Assembly (NCBI GenBank): GCA_045544615.1
Contig: JAZPZI010000031.1
Coordinates: 1 to 64,000, forward strand
Direction of reading: 5' to 3'
Source: CAKSFT01 sp045544615
GTDB lineage: Bacteria > Bacillota > Clostridia > UBA1381
Length of the DNA: 64,000 nt
Shown: positions 17,228 through 25,250 of the stretch, one piece after another
Layout: each line of letters opens with the position of its first letter
Position numbering within the stretch: position 1 is the first letter of the stretch
The notes under the pieces: model-generated
Seen by the model: the letters and a program-made list of their open reading frames with translations, nothing else
The model's database searches: none
Told to the model about the DNA's origin: nothing
Translations under genes and position numbers: made by a program

Positions 17228-18259
17228 TTATCTCTGTACTCTGCCCGAGCCGTCACCGCCGGCAAGGTTTTCAACATCCTGACGGCTTACAAGATTGAAG
17301 TCACCCGGGATTGTGTGTTTCAATGCCGATGCCGCAACACCGAACTCAAGTGCCGACTTGAAATCCTTACCGTCCAAAAAACCGCAGATTACGCCGCCGG
17401 CAAACGAATCACCACCGCCAACTCGGTCAACAATCGGGCTGATTCTGTACTTTCTTGAATGATAGAACTCTTTATCGTCACGGCTGTAGATACAAGCAGA
17501 CCAGCCGTTATCCGATGCAGAAAAGCTCTCACGGAGTGAGCTTATAACATACTTGAAGTTGAACTTTTCAATCATCTGGAGGAATATGTCCTGATAACCT
17601 GCAAGCTCGAGCTCGCCGCTTGTAACATCGGTATTACCCGGCTTAAAGCCAAGTACCTTTTCAGCATCCTCTTCGTTTCCGATACATACATCGACATACT
17701 GCATAAGGTTTGTCATAATCTTTTGTGCCTTCTCTGAACTCCAGAGCTTCTTTCTGAAATTAAGGTCACACGAAACTGTTATTCCCTTTGCCTTTGCAGC
17801 CTTCAGAGCTGCCTCGGTAAGTTCTGCTGCCATATCCGATACAGCAGGGGTGATGCCTGTGAAGTGGAACCAGTCAGCACCTTCAAATATAGCATCAAAA
17901 TCAAAATCTGCAGGAGTTGCTGTCGAGATTGACGAATGTGCTCTGTCGTACACAACATTTGATGCTCTCATTGCAGCACCTGTTTCTAAAAAATATATTC
18001 CCAGACGCTCTCCGCCTCGTGCGATATGCTTTGTTTCAACACCAAGCTTTTTGAGTGCTGCAACCGCACAGTCGCCAATCGGGTTTTCTGGTACACGGGT
18101 TACAAATTCAGCATCGTGACCATAGTTTGCAAGCGATACTGCAACGTTCGCCTCGCCACCGCCATAGCAGACATCAAACTCGTCCGCCTGAATGAACTTC
18201 TGGTTTCCCGGTGTAGATAATCTGAGCATTATCTCACCCATTGTAACAATCTTTGCCAT
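17228..18259 (-). CDS. kdgK: PfkB-family sugar kinase, probable 2-keto-3-deoxygluconate kinase
   Basis: Ribokinase-fold sugar kinase, 343 residues. It starts with IVTMGEIMLRLSTPGNQKF, typical of KDG kinases, and has the ATP/catalytic PfkB signature in RVGGGDSFAGGVICG (catalytic Asp) near the C-terminus. It lies 20 bases downstream of a KDPG aldolase gene; kinase and aldolase together convert KDG through KDPG to pyruvate and glyceraldehyde-3-phosphate. The last residues (GGDGSGRVQR) are low-complexity. Substrate is inferred from family and neighbour. Confidence 0.88.
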   Translation of the reverse strand: MAKIVTMGEIMLRLSTPGNQKFIQADEFDVCYGGGEANVAVSLANYGHDAEFVTRVPENPIGDCAVAALKKLGVETKHIARGGERLGIYFLETGAAMRASNVVYDRAHSSISTATPADFDFDAIFEGADWFHFTGITPAVSDMAAELTEAALKAAKAKGITVSCDLNFRKKLWSSEKAQKIMTNLMQYVDVCIGNEEDAEKVLGFKPGNTDVTSGELELAGYQDIFLQMIEKFNFKYVISSLRESFSASDNGWSACIYSRDDKEFYHSRKYRISPIVDRVGGGDSFAGGVICGFLDGKDFKSALEFGVAASALKHTIPGDFNLVSRQDVENLAGGDGSGRVQR

Positions 18260-18279
18260 AGTTATTTCTCCTTGTAAAA

Positions 18280-18921
18280 TTACGCTCTTGCTTCCTTGAT
18301 TTTTGCAATGAACTGCTTTGCAGTTTCTGTGATGAGCTTATAGTCACCTGTCTTTGCACCGGCGGTCAGGCTTGAGCCGGCACCAACTGCAACTGCACCT
18401 GCCTTAATCCACTGGTCAACATTTGAAACCTCAACACCGCCTGTAGGCATCATCTTTGCATGAGGAAGCGGTCCTTTTATGTCCTTTATAATCTTCGGTC
18501 CGAAAAGGTCTGCAGGGAAGATTTTGATAATGTCTGCACCTGCTTCCATAGCGGTCAGAACTTCTGTGATTGTCATACATCCCGGCATGTATGGAATTCT
18601 GTAACGGTTACAAAGCTTTGCTGCCTCAAGGTTAAAGCCCGGGCTTACAACATAGTTTGCACCCGAGAGGATTGCTGTTCTTGCAGTTTCAGAGTCAAGT
18701 ACAGTTCCTGCACCGAGGAGCATTTCACCGTTTGAATACTTGTTTGCTAAAGCCTCGATTACCTTGTGTGCACCCGGCACCGTGAATGTAAGCTCGATTG
18801 ACGGACAACCGCCCTCCAGGCAAGCGTCTGCAATTCTGATAGCCTCATCCGCTGTGTTTGCACGAACAACCGCAACAAGACCTGCATCTGTCATTTTCTG
18901 AAGTACTTTTTCTTTTTCCAT
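18280..18921 (-). CDS. eda: bifunctional KDPG/KHG aldolase (copy 2)
   Basis: Class I aldolase of 213 residues from ATG 18921, chosen because GGAGGA lies 7 bases upstream; an in-frame ATG 21 bases earlier is less favoured. Family motifs are LVAVVRANTADEAIRI, SIELTFTVPGA, LLGAGTVLDSETAR and the Schiff-base lysine in ADIIKIFPADLFGP, followed by MPTGGVEVSN. It matches canonical Eda more closely than copy 1. It is the first gene of the eda-kdgK(-xre) transcript. Confidence 0.92.
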   Translation of the reverse strand: MEKEKVLQKMTDAGLVAVVRANTADEAIRIADACLEGGCPSIELTFTVPGAHKVIEALANKYSNGEMLLGAGTVLDSETARTAILSGANYVVSPGFNLEAAKLCNRYRIPYMPGCMTITEVLTAMEAGADIIKIFPADLFGPKIIKDIKGPLPHAKMMPTGGVEVSNVDQWIKAGAVAVGAGSSLTAGAKTGDYKLITETAKQFIAKIKEARA

Positions 18922-18989
18922 TTTTTCTTCCTCCGTTTTCATTTTATTATATGAGGTCTTAAAAACCTCTCAAATTCCCTCCATTATAC

Positions 18990-19018
18990 ATTATATACCA
19001 ACACATCTTTTTTGTAAA
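18990..19018 (-). promoter_or_regulatory. promoter of the eda2-kdgK operon
   Basis: On the minus strand, TTTACA (19013-19018) and TATAAT (18990-18995) are 17 bases apart; a second TATAAT-like box lies just downstream. A small GAGGT/ACCTC hairpin lies in the leader (about 18953-18969). Confidence 0.7.
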
Positions 19019-19062
19019 TAGGGAAAAATACATAAAATACCTTTTTATTTGGAAAAATTTTA

Positions 19063-19091
19063 TTGACAATTTTTGTTTGCCGTGATAAAAT
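19063..19091 (+). promoter_or_regulatory. promoter of the riboswitch-antiporter transcript
   Basis: Perfect TTGACA at 19063-19068, 17-base spacer, TAAAAT at 19086-19091. Transcription would start at about 19098, the first base of the riboswitch P1 stem. Confidence 0.85.
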
Positions 19092-19098
19092 AATTTGC

Positions 19099-19200
19099 GT
19101 AAAAGGGAGTAGTTTGCACAGTTTCTGTGTTGTTACAATTCGTCAGTACGGCCGTGGGCCCGGGTTGTAACCCTTATTTTCAGGAAACAAGACTTTTACT
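19099..19200 (+). ncRNA. yybP-ykoY manganese riboswitch
   Basis: The aptamer opens with GTAAAAGGGAGTAG (19099-19112) and closes with CAAGACTTTTAC (19188-19199). GTAAAAG/CTTTTAC form P1, and GGGAGTAG and CAAGAC are the conserved internal-loop strands of the yybP-ykoY class, which binds Mn2+. The interior contains further helices (for example GGGTTGTAACCC at 19162-19173). It lies between a TTGACA promoter and a CaCA antiporter gene, and its 3' P1 strand is shared with a terminator. Confidence 0.87.
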
Positions 19201-19231
19201 GCTTATTTTTGATGCAGTAAAAGTCTTTTAT
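19190..19231 (+). terminator. riboswitch-controlled terminator
   Basis: AGACTTTTACTGC (19190-19202) pairs with GCAGTAAAAGTCT (19213-19225), followed by TTTTATT. The left arm contains the 3' strand of riboswitch P1, so P1 and the terminator exclude each other: ligand-stabilised P1 would prevent termination and switch the antiporter on. Confidence 0.88.
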
Positions 19232-19254
19232 TATGTTTAAAACGGAGGAGAAAA

Positions 19255-20187
19255 ATGGAGTATATTTTATTGATTATCGGTTTTGTTCTGCTCATCAAGG
19301 GTGCAGACATATTTGTAGACGGTGCTTCGTCTGTTGCAAAGCTTTTAAAGGTCCCGTCGGTCATAATCGGGCTTACGATAGTGTCAATCGGCACAAGTGC
19401 ACCCGAGGCGGCAGTCAGCATTTCGGCAGGGCTTGCAGGCAGTAACGACATCGCCATAAGCAATGTAATCGGCTCAAATATCTTTAACCTTATGGTAGTA
19501 ATCGGGATGTGTGCAGTAATCAAACCTTTTGCAACCGACAGAGATATCGCTGTAAGAGACCTGCCGATAAATATCGGTGTTACGGCAATTTTACTCCTGC
19601 TTCTTTTCGACGGAACAATCAGCCGTATCGACGGTGCTATTCTGCTTCTCCTGATGGTTCTATATACCCTTCTTTTGATTGTCCAGGCTCTCAAAAACCG
19701 AGACGAGGGTGAAGACAGCAAGGCAATGTCACCACTCAAGAGTATTCTATTTATCATAATCGGACTTGTTGCAATAATATTCGGCGGTGATTTTGTTGTA
19801 GACAACGCAAAGCAGATTGCCCTGAACTTCGGTATGACAGAAACTTTAGTCGGGCTTACAATCGTTGCAATCGGCACATCACTTCCCGAGCTTGTCACAT
19901 CTATTGTTGCGGCAACCAAGGGCGAGAGCGGGCTTGCCCTCGGAAACGCAGTCGGCTCATGTATATTCAATATCCTCCTGATTCTCGGCATTTCCTCGGT
20001 TTTGTCACCAATCGGAGTAGCTGTAGAATCTGTTATTGATACTGTAATCCTCCTTGGTATAACTGCTTTGGTGTTCGTATTCGGGTTTACTTCGAAAAAG
20101 ACAACCAGAGGCGAGGCTATTGTGTATCTTTTAATCTATGCCGCATATACCGCATATATAATTTCAAGAACATACGGGCTTATATAA
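19255..20187 (+). CDS. CaCA-family cation antiporter (YrbG-like), probable Mn2+/Ca2+ exporter
   Basis: A 310-residue membrane antiporter with the two inverted alpha-repeats of the calcium/cation antiporter superfamily: SIGTSAPEAAVSI with NVIGSNIFNL in the first half, and AIGTSLPELVTSI with NAVGSCIFNI in the second. Start ATG 19255 follows ACGGAGGAGAAAA. The family is usually annotated as Na+/Ca2+ exchange, but control by a manganese riboswitch argues for Mn2+ efflux as at least one physiological role. It is a single-gene transcript ending in a palindromic terminator. Confidence 0.9.
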   Translation: MEYILLIIGFVLLIKGADIFVDGASSVAKLLKVPSVIIGLTIVSIGTSAPEAAVSISAGLAGSNDIAISNVIGSNIFNLMVVIGMCAVIKPFATDRDIAVRDLPINIGVTAILLLLLFDGTISRIDGAILLLLMVLYTLLLIVQALKNRDEGEDSKAMSPLKSILFIIIGLVAIIFGGDFVVDNAKQIALNFGMTETLVGLTIVAIGTSLPELVTSIVAATKGESGLALGNAVGSCIFNILLILGISSVLSPIGVAVESVIDTVILLGITALVFVFGFTSKKTTRGEAIVYLLIYAAYTAYIISRTYGLI

Positions 20188-20193
20188 AAAATC

Positions 20194-20222
20194 AGAGGCT
20201 GTTTAATTAAACAGCCTCTTTT
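20194..20222. terminator. bidirectional terminator
   Basis: A 26-base perfect palindrome, AGAGGCTGTTTAA with its complement (20194-20219), has A-rich and T-rich flanks. It lies between convergent genes. Confidence 0.88.
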
Positions 20223-20740
20223 TATATTCCAAACCCACCCGAGATCGGGTCCCGAAAAATCGGTATCTCGGGCGGTAAATATGTCCATACCACAAAGAGA
20301 ACAAATATCGCAAGCAGAATAGATGTCGCAACCCTTTTCGGGCATTTGCAATTATTCCCCTTAAACATCCTCCACTCCACCAAAAAGGCAGATATCACCG
20401 CAACATAGTAAATCAGGATGTTTACAAAATCGGGAGTTTTCCCGAACACTCCATTTAATGTATAAAAAAGTATCGGTATAAGCAGCAGTCCCGTCGCAAT
20501 CCCTGTCAGCTTTACACACCAAAAATCGTCTCTCTTTATAAATATCGACTCAACCACCGCAAATATAAACATCGGTATAAAAAGTATCTTCATATGCTCC
20601 CATGTAGATTCGTTTACGGCGGAAATCGCACCGATAATCCTGTTTTGATTTGTCCAGTCAAAGAGAAAATGCAGAATCGGGCCGAGGATTTCAACAAAAA
20701 TCAATCCTGCCCACTGCCAGCGGACCATTTGTTTATCCAT
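20222..20740 (-). CDS. DUF6512-like membrane protein
   Basis: A 172-residue integral membrane protein with about five hydrophobic segments. The conserved-looking stretch AVNESTWEHMKILFIPMFIF (about 41-60) is typical of a small clostridial family of unknown function (DUF6512 in my recollection). The start follows AAGGAGG. It is a single gene between a bidirectional terminator and the stalk-protein gene. No function can be assigned. Confidence 0.7.
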   Translation of the reverse strand: MDKQMVRWQWAGLIFVEILGPILHFLFDWTNQNRIIGAISAVNESTWEHMKILFIPMFIFAVVESIFIKRDDFWCVKLTGIATGLLLIPILFYTLNGVFGKTPDFVNILIYYVAVISAFLVEWRMFKGNNCKCPKRVATSILLAIFVLFVVWTYLPPEIPIFRDPISGGFGI

Positions 20741-20804
20741 AAAAACCTCCTTACAGAATAAGCTTTTATAAAAAGTATATTCCGCAGTGTGATTTTTATT
20801 ACAA

Positions 20805-20836
20805 AAATACCCAACCCTGTTCGGGTTGGGTATTTA
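20805..20836 (-). terminator. terminator of the stalk-protein gene
   Basis: AAATACCCAACCC pairs with GGGTTGGGTATTT, with a T-run on the minus-strand 3' side (AAAAAT on plus). It ends the gene at 20844. Confidence 0.85.
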
Positions 20837-20843
20837 GCTTCTT

Positions 20844-21683
20844 TTATCTTAAGTCAACCTTTTTTGCAGTCTTGAAGATTTCTCTCAAGCCCTCTACATT
20901 TACTATTCTTCCGATTTTATATGAATCGTCATCCAATGTCATATCTTCTGCAACAAGTGTGAAGATATTGCCTTTTACAAATACATCGCCGGCTTTTGCC
21001 TCGGTTGTAGTTTCAAGACCTGTTCCGTCAAAGCTATACATCAGCATAATTGTTCTGTATTCCGGCTCCCCGCCGTCTAAGTTCATAGCTTCAATCGGAA
21101 GCTTTTCAACTATAGACTGAGTAAGGGCATTATCGTCAAGAATCGCCATAAACATTTCACCGTCTATCATAAACATCATATTGAGTGTCTTCTTTGGCGG
21201 TTCCGGCTTTTCCTCAACCACTTCTTCCTTCTTTGTGATGCTTACAGTTCTTGTCGGTGCATCCCAGCCAACCGAGTAACCGAACTTCTCAGCAACAAAT
21301 CTGATAGGAAGCATTGTTCTGCTGTTTATGATAACAGGTGCAGAATCAAGTGCGTGTTCCTCATCGTTTACATATGCGGTTTTGCTGTCAATCGAGAGCT
21401 TCAGAACAGTTTCGCCGAGTGTCAGGGTTACAGTTCTTGTCGATGCTTCCCAGCCAACTTTTCCGCCCATCTCCTCAACTACTGCACGAACAGGAAGAAT
21501 TGTTCTTGAATCCCTGATAAGCGGTGTTGTTCCGAGTCCCGGATCGATTTCCTTTTCTACTCCGCCCACCGTCATCATAGGGTTATCAATCTGCATCTTC
21601 AGTTCAAAGTCTGCCGCCATAACAAGGCTTGCCGATGATAATAGCATCACAGATGCCAAAACCAAACTAACTATTTTTTTCAT
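20844..21683 (-). CDS. stalk-domain (copper amine oxidase N-terminal) surface protein
   Basis: Secreted 279-residue protein. A signal peptide is visible (MKKIVSLVLASVMLLSSASLVMAA). The two stalk repeats follow: TRTILPVRAVVEEMGGKVGW with ASTRTVTLTLG, then SRTMLPIRFVAEKFGYSVGW with APTRTVSITK. A short acidic/proline linker (EEVVEEKPEPPKK) leads to a C-terminal domain of about 110 residues I do not recognise. Stalk repeats are thought to hold extracellular domains or bind cell-wall polymers. A second stalk protein with a different arrangement is at 46548. Confidence 0.85.
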   Translation of the reverse strand: MKKIVSLVLASVMLLSSASLVMAADFELKMQIDNPMMTVGGVEKEIDPGLGTTPLIRDSRTILPVRAVVEEMGGKVGWEASTRTVTLTLGETVLKLSIDSKTAYVNDEEHALDSAPVIINSRTMLPIRFVAEKFGYSVGWDAPTRTVSITKKEEVVEEKPEPPKKTLNMMFMIDGEMFMAILDDNALTQSIVEKLPIEAMNLDGGEPEYRTIMLMYSFDGTGLETTTEAKAGDVFVKGNIFTLVAEDMTLDDDSYKIGRIVNVEGLREIFKTAKKVDLR

Positions 21684-21771
21684 AACTATCCCTCCCGATA
21701 ATTTTTGTTAATTCTATAATATCATAAAATTTACCTTTTCGTCAATAAGCTTAAGAAATTTCCTTTAATCT

Positions 21772-22443
21772 TTACAGGTTATTATTTGCACCCTTTAGGA
21801 GCGACATTCCGTACTCAAAGTCCACAATCTCCCAGTCAAAGCTTTTGTATTTGACACCGCTCTCTTTTAGCTGTTCCTTTACAGTGTTATAGCTTTCCAT
21901 AGGCACTTTTGAGGTATAGCAGGCATTGTCCGCCTTGTCGTGGATCAAAAACTCAATCATATCCCCGTCGATTTTCCCGAACATTGCACTCATAGTATCG
22001 ATACTCTCGGGCTTTTGCATCAGAATCAAAACCTTCAAAACCTCGATAACCTTGTCGTTTAAGTCATTGTCAAAAATCAGAATCTTTTCTAAAAGGCTAT
22101 TATAGTCATAAACAAAACGCAGGTTATAATCGGTCAGATTATCAAGCTCGCCCGACTCCTTCGATGTGTTTTTTATCTCCTCGAAAAGCTTGTTCTTCAT
22201 ATCATCACTCTCGCACGGAGTAAAGGAAATCATAAGCATCTTCCCCTCATCGTGATAGAGCATCGGGTTTGGCAGGAGTGCCGTGTGCGAGCATGACGGG
22301 CAACGGAAGATGTTCACTTTGCCTGCGAGCAGGTCCTGTTTTAAGTCAGCACTATCCGATACCGTTATGGAATGCCACACATTTATCTCGTTTAGCTGAT
22401 GGCACTTCGGGCATTTTATACTCTCGGTTGAATTTATACTCAT
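21772..22443 (-). CDS. CpXC-domain protein
   Basis: A 223-residue cytosolic protein with an N-terminal zinc-binding CpXC domain: CPKCHQLNEINVWHSITVSD and, about 30 residues later, FRCPSCSHTALLPNP. The remaining C-terminal part has no recognised motif. CpXC proteins are widespread in Clostridia and of unknown function. It is a single gene, divergent from obgE, with no ribosome-associated neighbours on its own strand. Confidence 0.8.
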   Translation of the reverse strand: MSINSTESIKCPKCHQLNEINVWHSITVSDSADLKQDLLAGKVNIFRCPSCSHTALLPNPMLYHDEGKMLMISFTPCESDDMKNKLFEEIKNTSKESGELDNLTDYNLRFVYDYNSLLEKILIFDNDLNDKVIEVLKVLILMQKPESIDTMSAMFGKIDGDMIEFLIHDKADNACYTSKVPMESYNTVKEQLKESGVKYKSFDWEIVDFEYGMSLLKGANNNL

Positions 22444-22528
22444 TTTTATCCCTCATTTTGAAATTCTTTTAAAATATTATATATCATTTCCCGAAAAAAT
22501 GCAATACTATTGACAAATTCGCTTTTAA

Positions 22529-22557
22529 TTGACAGAGTGCGTAATTTATGGTATAAT
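22529..22557 (+). promoter_or_regulatory. consensus promoter of obgE-mltG
   Basis: TTGACA at 22529-22534 and TATAAT at 22552-22557 are 17 bases apart, and TG precedes the -10 (extended -10). Both boxes match the sigma-A consensus exactly. A second TTGACA lies at 22510. Confidence 0.85.
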
Positions 22558-22593
22558 TTAGGTATCTATGACTTTTTTCAAAAGGAGAAAACT

Positions 22594-23871
22594 ATGTTTA
22601 CAGATAAAGCAAAAATTTTCATAAAGGCTGGAAACGGCGGTAACGGTGCTATTGCCTTCCACAGAGAAAAATATGTTGCAGCAGGCGGCCCTGACGGCGG
22701 CGACGGCGGTAACGGCGGTAATGTTATCTTTGCAGTCGACCTGGGTTTGTCAACACTTATGGACTTCCGCTACAAGAGAAAGTATGTTGCACAAAACGGC
22801 GGTGATGGCAGAGGCGACAGCCGAAACGGCAAAAAGGGCGATGATATTGTGATTTATGTTCCGCAGGGCACAATAGTCCGTGATGAGAAAACCGGCAAAA
22901 TCCTTGCCGACCTCTCCGACCCTGAAAAGCAGGTTGTGCTTGCCCGCGGCGGCAGCGGCGGCTGGGGAAACAAGCATTTTGCAACCGCAACTCGCCAGAC
23001 CCCGAACTTTGCCAAAAACGGCAAGCCGGGCATGGAGCGCGAAGTGGTCCTTGAGCTGAAGCTTCTTGCCGATGTCGGACTTGTGGGCTTCCCGAATGTC
23101 GGAAAATCAACAATTCTTTCAAGAACCACCAAAGCCGACCCTAAGATTGCAAACTATCACTTCACGACACTCGAGCCAAACCTCGGCGTTGTCGAGCTTG
23201 ATAACACAGGCTTTGTCCTTGCAGACATTCCGGGCATTATCGAGGGTGCAAGCGAAGGTGTAGGCCTCGGCCACGACTTTTTACGCCATATCGAGAGAAC
23301 GAGGCTCCTGATCCATGTAGTTGATGTGTCGGGAATCGAGGGCAGAAACCCTATCGAGGACTTTGATACTATAAATAACGAGCTTGTAAAATATAATATG
23401 GAGCTTGAGGACCGTCCGCAGATTGTTGCGGCAAACAAGACCGATATCCTTCAGGACGAAGCAGTATTTGAAGAATTTAAGGCAGAAATCAAAAAGCGCG
23501 GATATACACTCTTTGAGATATCGGCAGCCACAGGCGTAGGCGTGAAAGAGCTTATGAACCACACAGCTTCAGAGCTTGCAAAGCTTCCGCCGATACAGGT
23601 GTTCGAGCCCGAAATGGACATCGAAGAGGATATGTTTGTTGACACAACCGAAAGAGGCTTTGATGTTACAGTCGAGGACGGCGTATATGTAGTATCGGGT
23701 TCATGGATTGAAGCGGTAGGCGGAAGCGTAAACTTCTCGGATGAGGAGAGCTTGCAGTTCTTCCAGAGAGCACTCAAAAACCGTGGCGTTATCGATGCTC
23801 TTGTTGAGGCAGGCTGTGCCGAGGGCGATACAGTAAGAATAGGCGACCTGGAATTCGATTTTGTATGGTAG
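22594..23871 (+). CDS. obgE: GTPase Obg (ObgE/CgtA)
   Basis: Essential GTPase for 50S assembly and stress control. ATG 22594 is chosen because AAAGGAGAAAACT precedes it; an upstream in-frame extension would cross the promoter. The 425-residue protein has the glycine-rich Obg domain (KAGNGGNGAIAFHREKYVAA), the G-domain with GFPNVGKSTIL, DIPGIIEG and NKTD, and the C-terminal OCT domain (about 345-425). mltG follows 12 bases after the stop. Confidence 0.97.
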   Translation: MFTDKAKIFIKAGNGGNGAIAFHREKYVAAGGPDGGDGGNGGNVIFAVDLGLSTLMDFRYKRKYVAQNGGDGRGDSRNGKKGDDIVIYVPQGTIVRDEKTGKILADLSDPEKQVVLARGGSGGWGNKHFATATRQTPNFAKNGKPGMEREVVLELKLLADVGLVGFPNVGKSTILSRTTKADPKIANYHFTTLEPNLGVVELDNTGFVLADIPGIIEGASEGVGLGHDFLRHIERTRLLIHVVDVSGIEGRNPIEDFDTINNELVKYNMELEDRPQIVAANKTDILQDEAVFEEFKAEIKKRGYTLFEISAATGVGVKELMNHTASELAKLPPIQVFEPEMDIEEDMFVDTTERGFDVTVEDGVYVVSGSWIEAVGGSVNFSDEESLQFFQRALKNRGVIDALVEAGCAEGDTVRIGDLEFDFVW

Positions 23872-23883
23872 GAGTTGATACCA

Positions 23884-24867
23884 ATGAAAAAATCAAAGGG
23901 CTACACTTTTGCGGCACTGGGTGCTGCAGTTATTGTCCTGATAATTATGATACTTTTTACTCCCAACCGATGCGGACTTCTGGTTGATAAGACGGTGGAG
24001 ATTCCGCAGGGGACATCTATTATTAAGATTGCAGAAATTTTAGAGGATAACAATGTAATCTCGGGTAAAATCAGCTTTATCGCAAGGACGGTTATATCGG
24101 GCAAGAAGAATAAGCTAAAATACGGCACATTTACCTTCCCGCCCGAGGCAAGCTACACTAAGGTTATTGACATTCTCTGTAACGAAGGCGCAAAGCGTGA
24201 GACGGTAAGCATTACAATCCCCGAGGGCTACTCGGTCGAGATGATTATAGAAAAGCTTGTCTCATCAGGGCTTGGCACAAAAGAGGACTATGATATTGCA
24301 CTCGATGCAAGCTATGATTTCGAGTTTTTAAACTATATCGGCGAGAACGGAAAGATTAAACTACAGGGCTTTTTGTTCCCGTCAACATATGAGTTTTATG
24401 CCGACGAGAGTGCTGAAAATATTATAAAAACCATGCTCGCAGAATTTGAAAAACAGTACCTGACACTTGGTGTCGGCTATGAAAACCTCGGCGAGATTAT
24501 AAAAAAAGCATCGCTCATTGAGCGTGAGGCAAAGCTTGATAGCGAACGAAAAATTATAGCGGGTGTTATAGAAAACAGACTAAAGGCCGATATGCGCCTG
24601 CAGATTGACGCATCGGTTGTCTATGCAATTTCCGACGGACTGTATAATGTAGAGCGGGTGCTATACTCCGACCTCGATGTTGACTCTGCCTATAACACAT
24701 ACCGTAACATCGGCTTGCCTGTCGGTGCTATCTGTAACCCGGGCATCAGCTCGATTGAGGCGGCAATCTCGCCCGATACTCACGACTGGCTCTACTACAG
24801 GGTTGACACCACAAAAAATGACGGAAGCCATACCTTCTCAACCTCCTTTGAGGAGCATAAACAGTAA
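23884..24867 (+). CDS. mltG: endolytic murein transglycosylase MltG
   Basis: Membrane-anchored lytic transglycosylase that cuts nascent glycan strands. Start ATG 23884 follows AGGAG at 9 bases. One N-terminal membrane helix (about 8-27, FAALGAAVIVLIIMILF) is followed by a LysM-like YceG region, and the catalytic glutamate lies in KKASLIEREAKLDSERKI. The conserved RLQIDASVVYAI and NTYRNIGLPVGAICNPG segments are present. The 327-residue length is typical. It is co-transcribed with obgE and ends at a strong terminator. Confidence 0.94.
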   Translation: MKKSKGYTFAALGAAVIVLIIMILFTPNRCGLLVDKTVEIPQGTSIIKIAEILEDNNVISGKISFIARTVISGKKNKLKYGTFTFPPEASYTKVIDILCNEGAKRETVSITIPEGYSVEMIIEKLVSSGLGTKEDYDIALDASYDFEFLNYIGENGKIKLQGFLFPSTYEFYADESAENIIKTMLAEFEKQYLTLGVGYENLGEIIKKASLIEREAKLDSERKIIAGVIENRLKADMRLQIDASVVYAISDGLYNVERVLYSDLDVDSAYNTYRNIGLPVGAICNPGISSIEAAISPDTHDWLYYRVDTTKNDGSHTFSTSFEEHKQ

Positions 24868-24878
24868 AATGGAATTTT

Positions 24879-24912
24879 AAAAAGCAGAAACTTTCGTTTC
24901 TGCTTTTTTTAA
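24879..24912 (+). terminator. terminator of obgE-mltG
   Basis: AAAAAGCAGAAAC and GTTTCTGCTTTTT pair around TTTC, followed by more T. It isolates the RNA gene that starts at about 24955. Confidence 0.9.
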
Positions 24913-24919
24913 TTTTCTA

Positions 24920-24948
24920 TTGATAATTTAAAAATTTTGTGTTATGAT
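24920..24948 (+). promoter_or_regulatory. promoter of the structured RNA
   Basis: TTGATA at 24920-24925, 17-base spacer, TATGAT at 24943-24948. The predicted start at about 24955 coincides with the first base of a 16-bp closing stem. Confidence 0.8.
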
Positions 24949-24954
24949 AAATAT

Positions 24955-25170
24955 GCTAAACATAACTTAATATAAATTGAGGTAGGAGTTTTTTGTTTTA
25001 AGGAATAATTTACTCTTTATTTTGCTACACTTCTTTTTAGGCTATGCAAAAAATGCAAGCTCCATTAAATAGTAGTGTAGTGAAATATTCCTGCTTCTGT
25101 TTGAGTTATGTTTAGCGACAATCGGAGTCTTGCGTTTTTTATGCGTCAACTTCGGTTGGCGCATTTTTTA
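24955..25170 (+). ncRNA. structured non-coding RNA, 6S RNA-like
   Basis: The closing stem pairs 24955-24970 (GCTAAACATAACTTAA) with 25101-25116, 16 pairs with one G-U. Inside are a large asymmetric bubble, a second helix (AGGAATA 25001-25007 with TATTCCT 25086-25092) and a third (CTACACT 25025-25031 with AGTGTAG 25074-25080), then a small apical hairpin. A long closed rod with a central bubble is the topology of 6S RNA (ssrS), the RNA that binds the sigma-A holoenzyme. The body is about 162 bases and a terminator follows. There is no convincing ORF. The class assignment rests on topology only; other RNA classes remain possible. Confidence 0.6.
25141..25170 (+). terminator. terminator of the structured RNA
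   Basis: ATGCGTCAAC and GTTGGCGCAT form a 10-bp stem (one G-U) with a UUCG tetraloop, followed by a T-run. Confidence 0.92.
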
Positions 25171-25250
25171 ATTTTAGGAGGATGGAAAGGAGGTTTTATT
25201 ACAATTCCTCATAAGGTGCAAAATTAAAAATAAATAAGGAGTTCAAGAAA

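Noticed and set aside
22510..22593. Longer N-terminus of ObgE from an upstream start
   Set aside because: The extension crosses the consensus promoter and lacks a ribosome site; Obg proteins start near the residues encoded at 22594.
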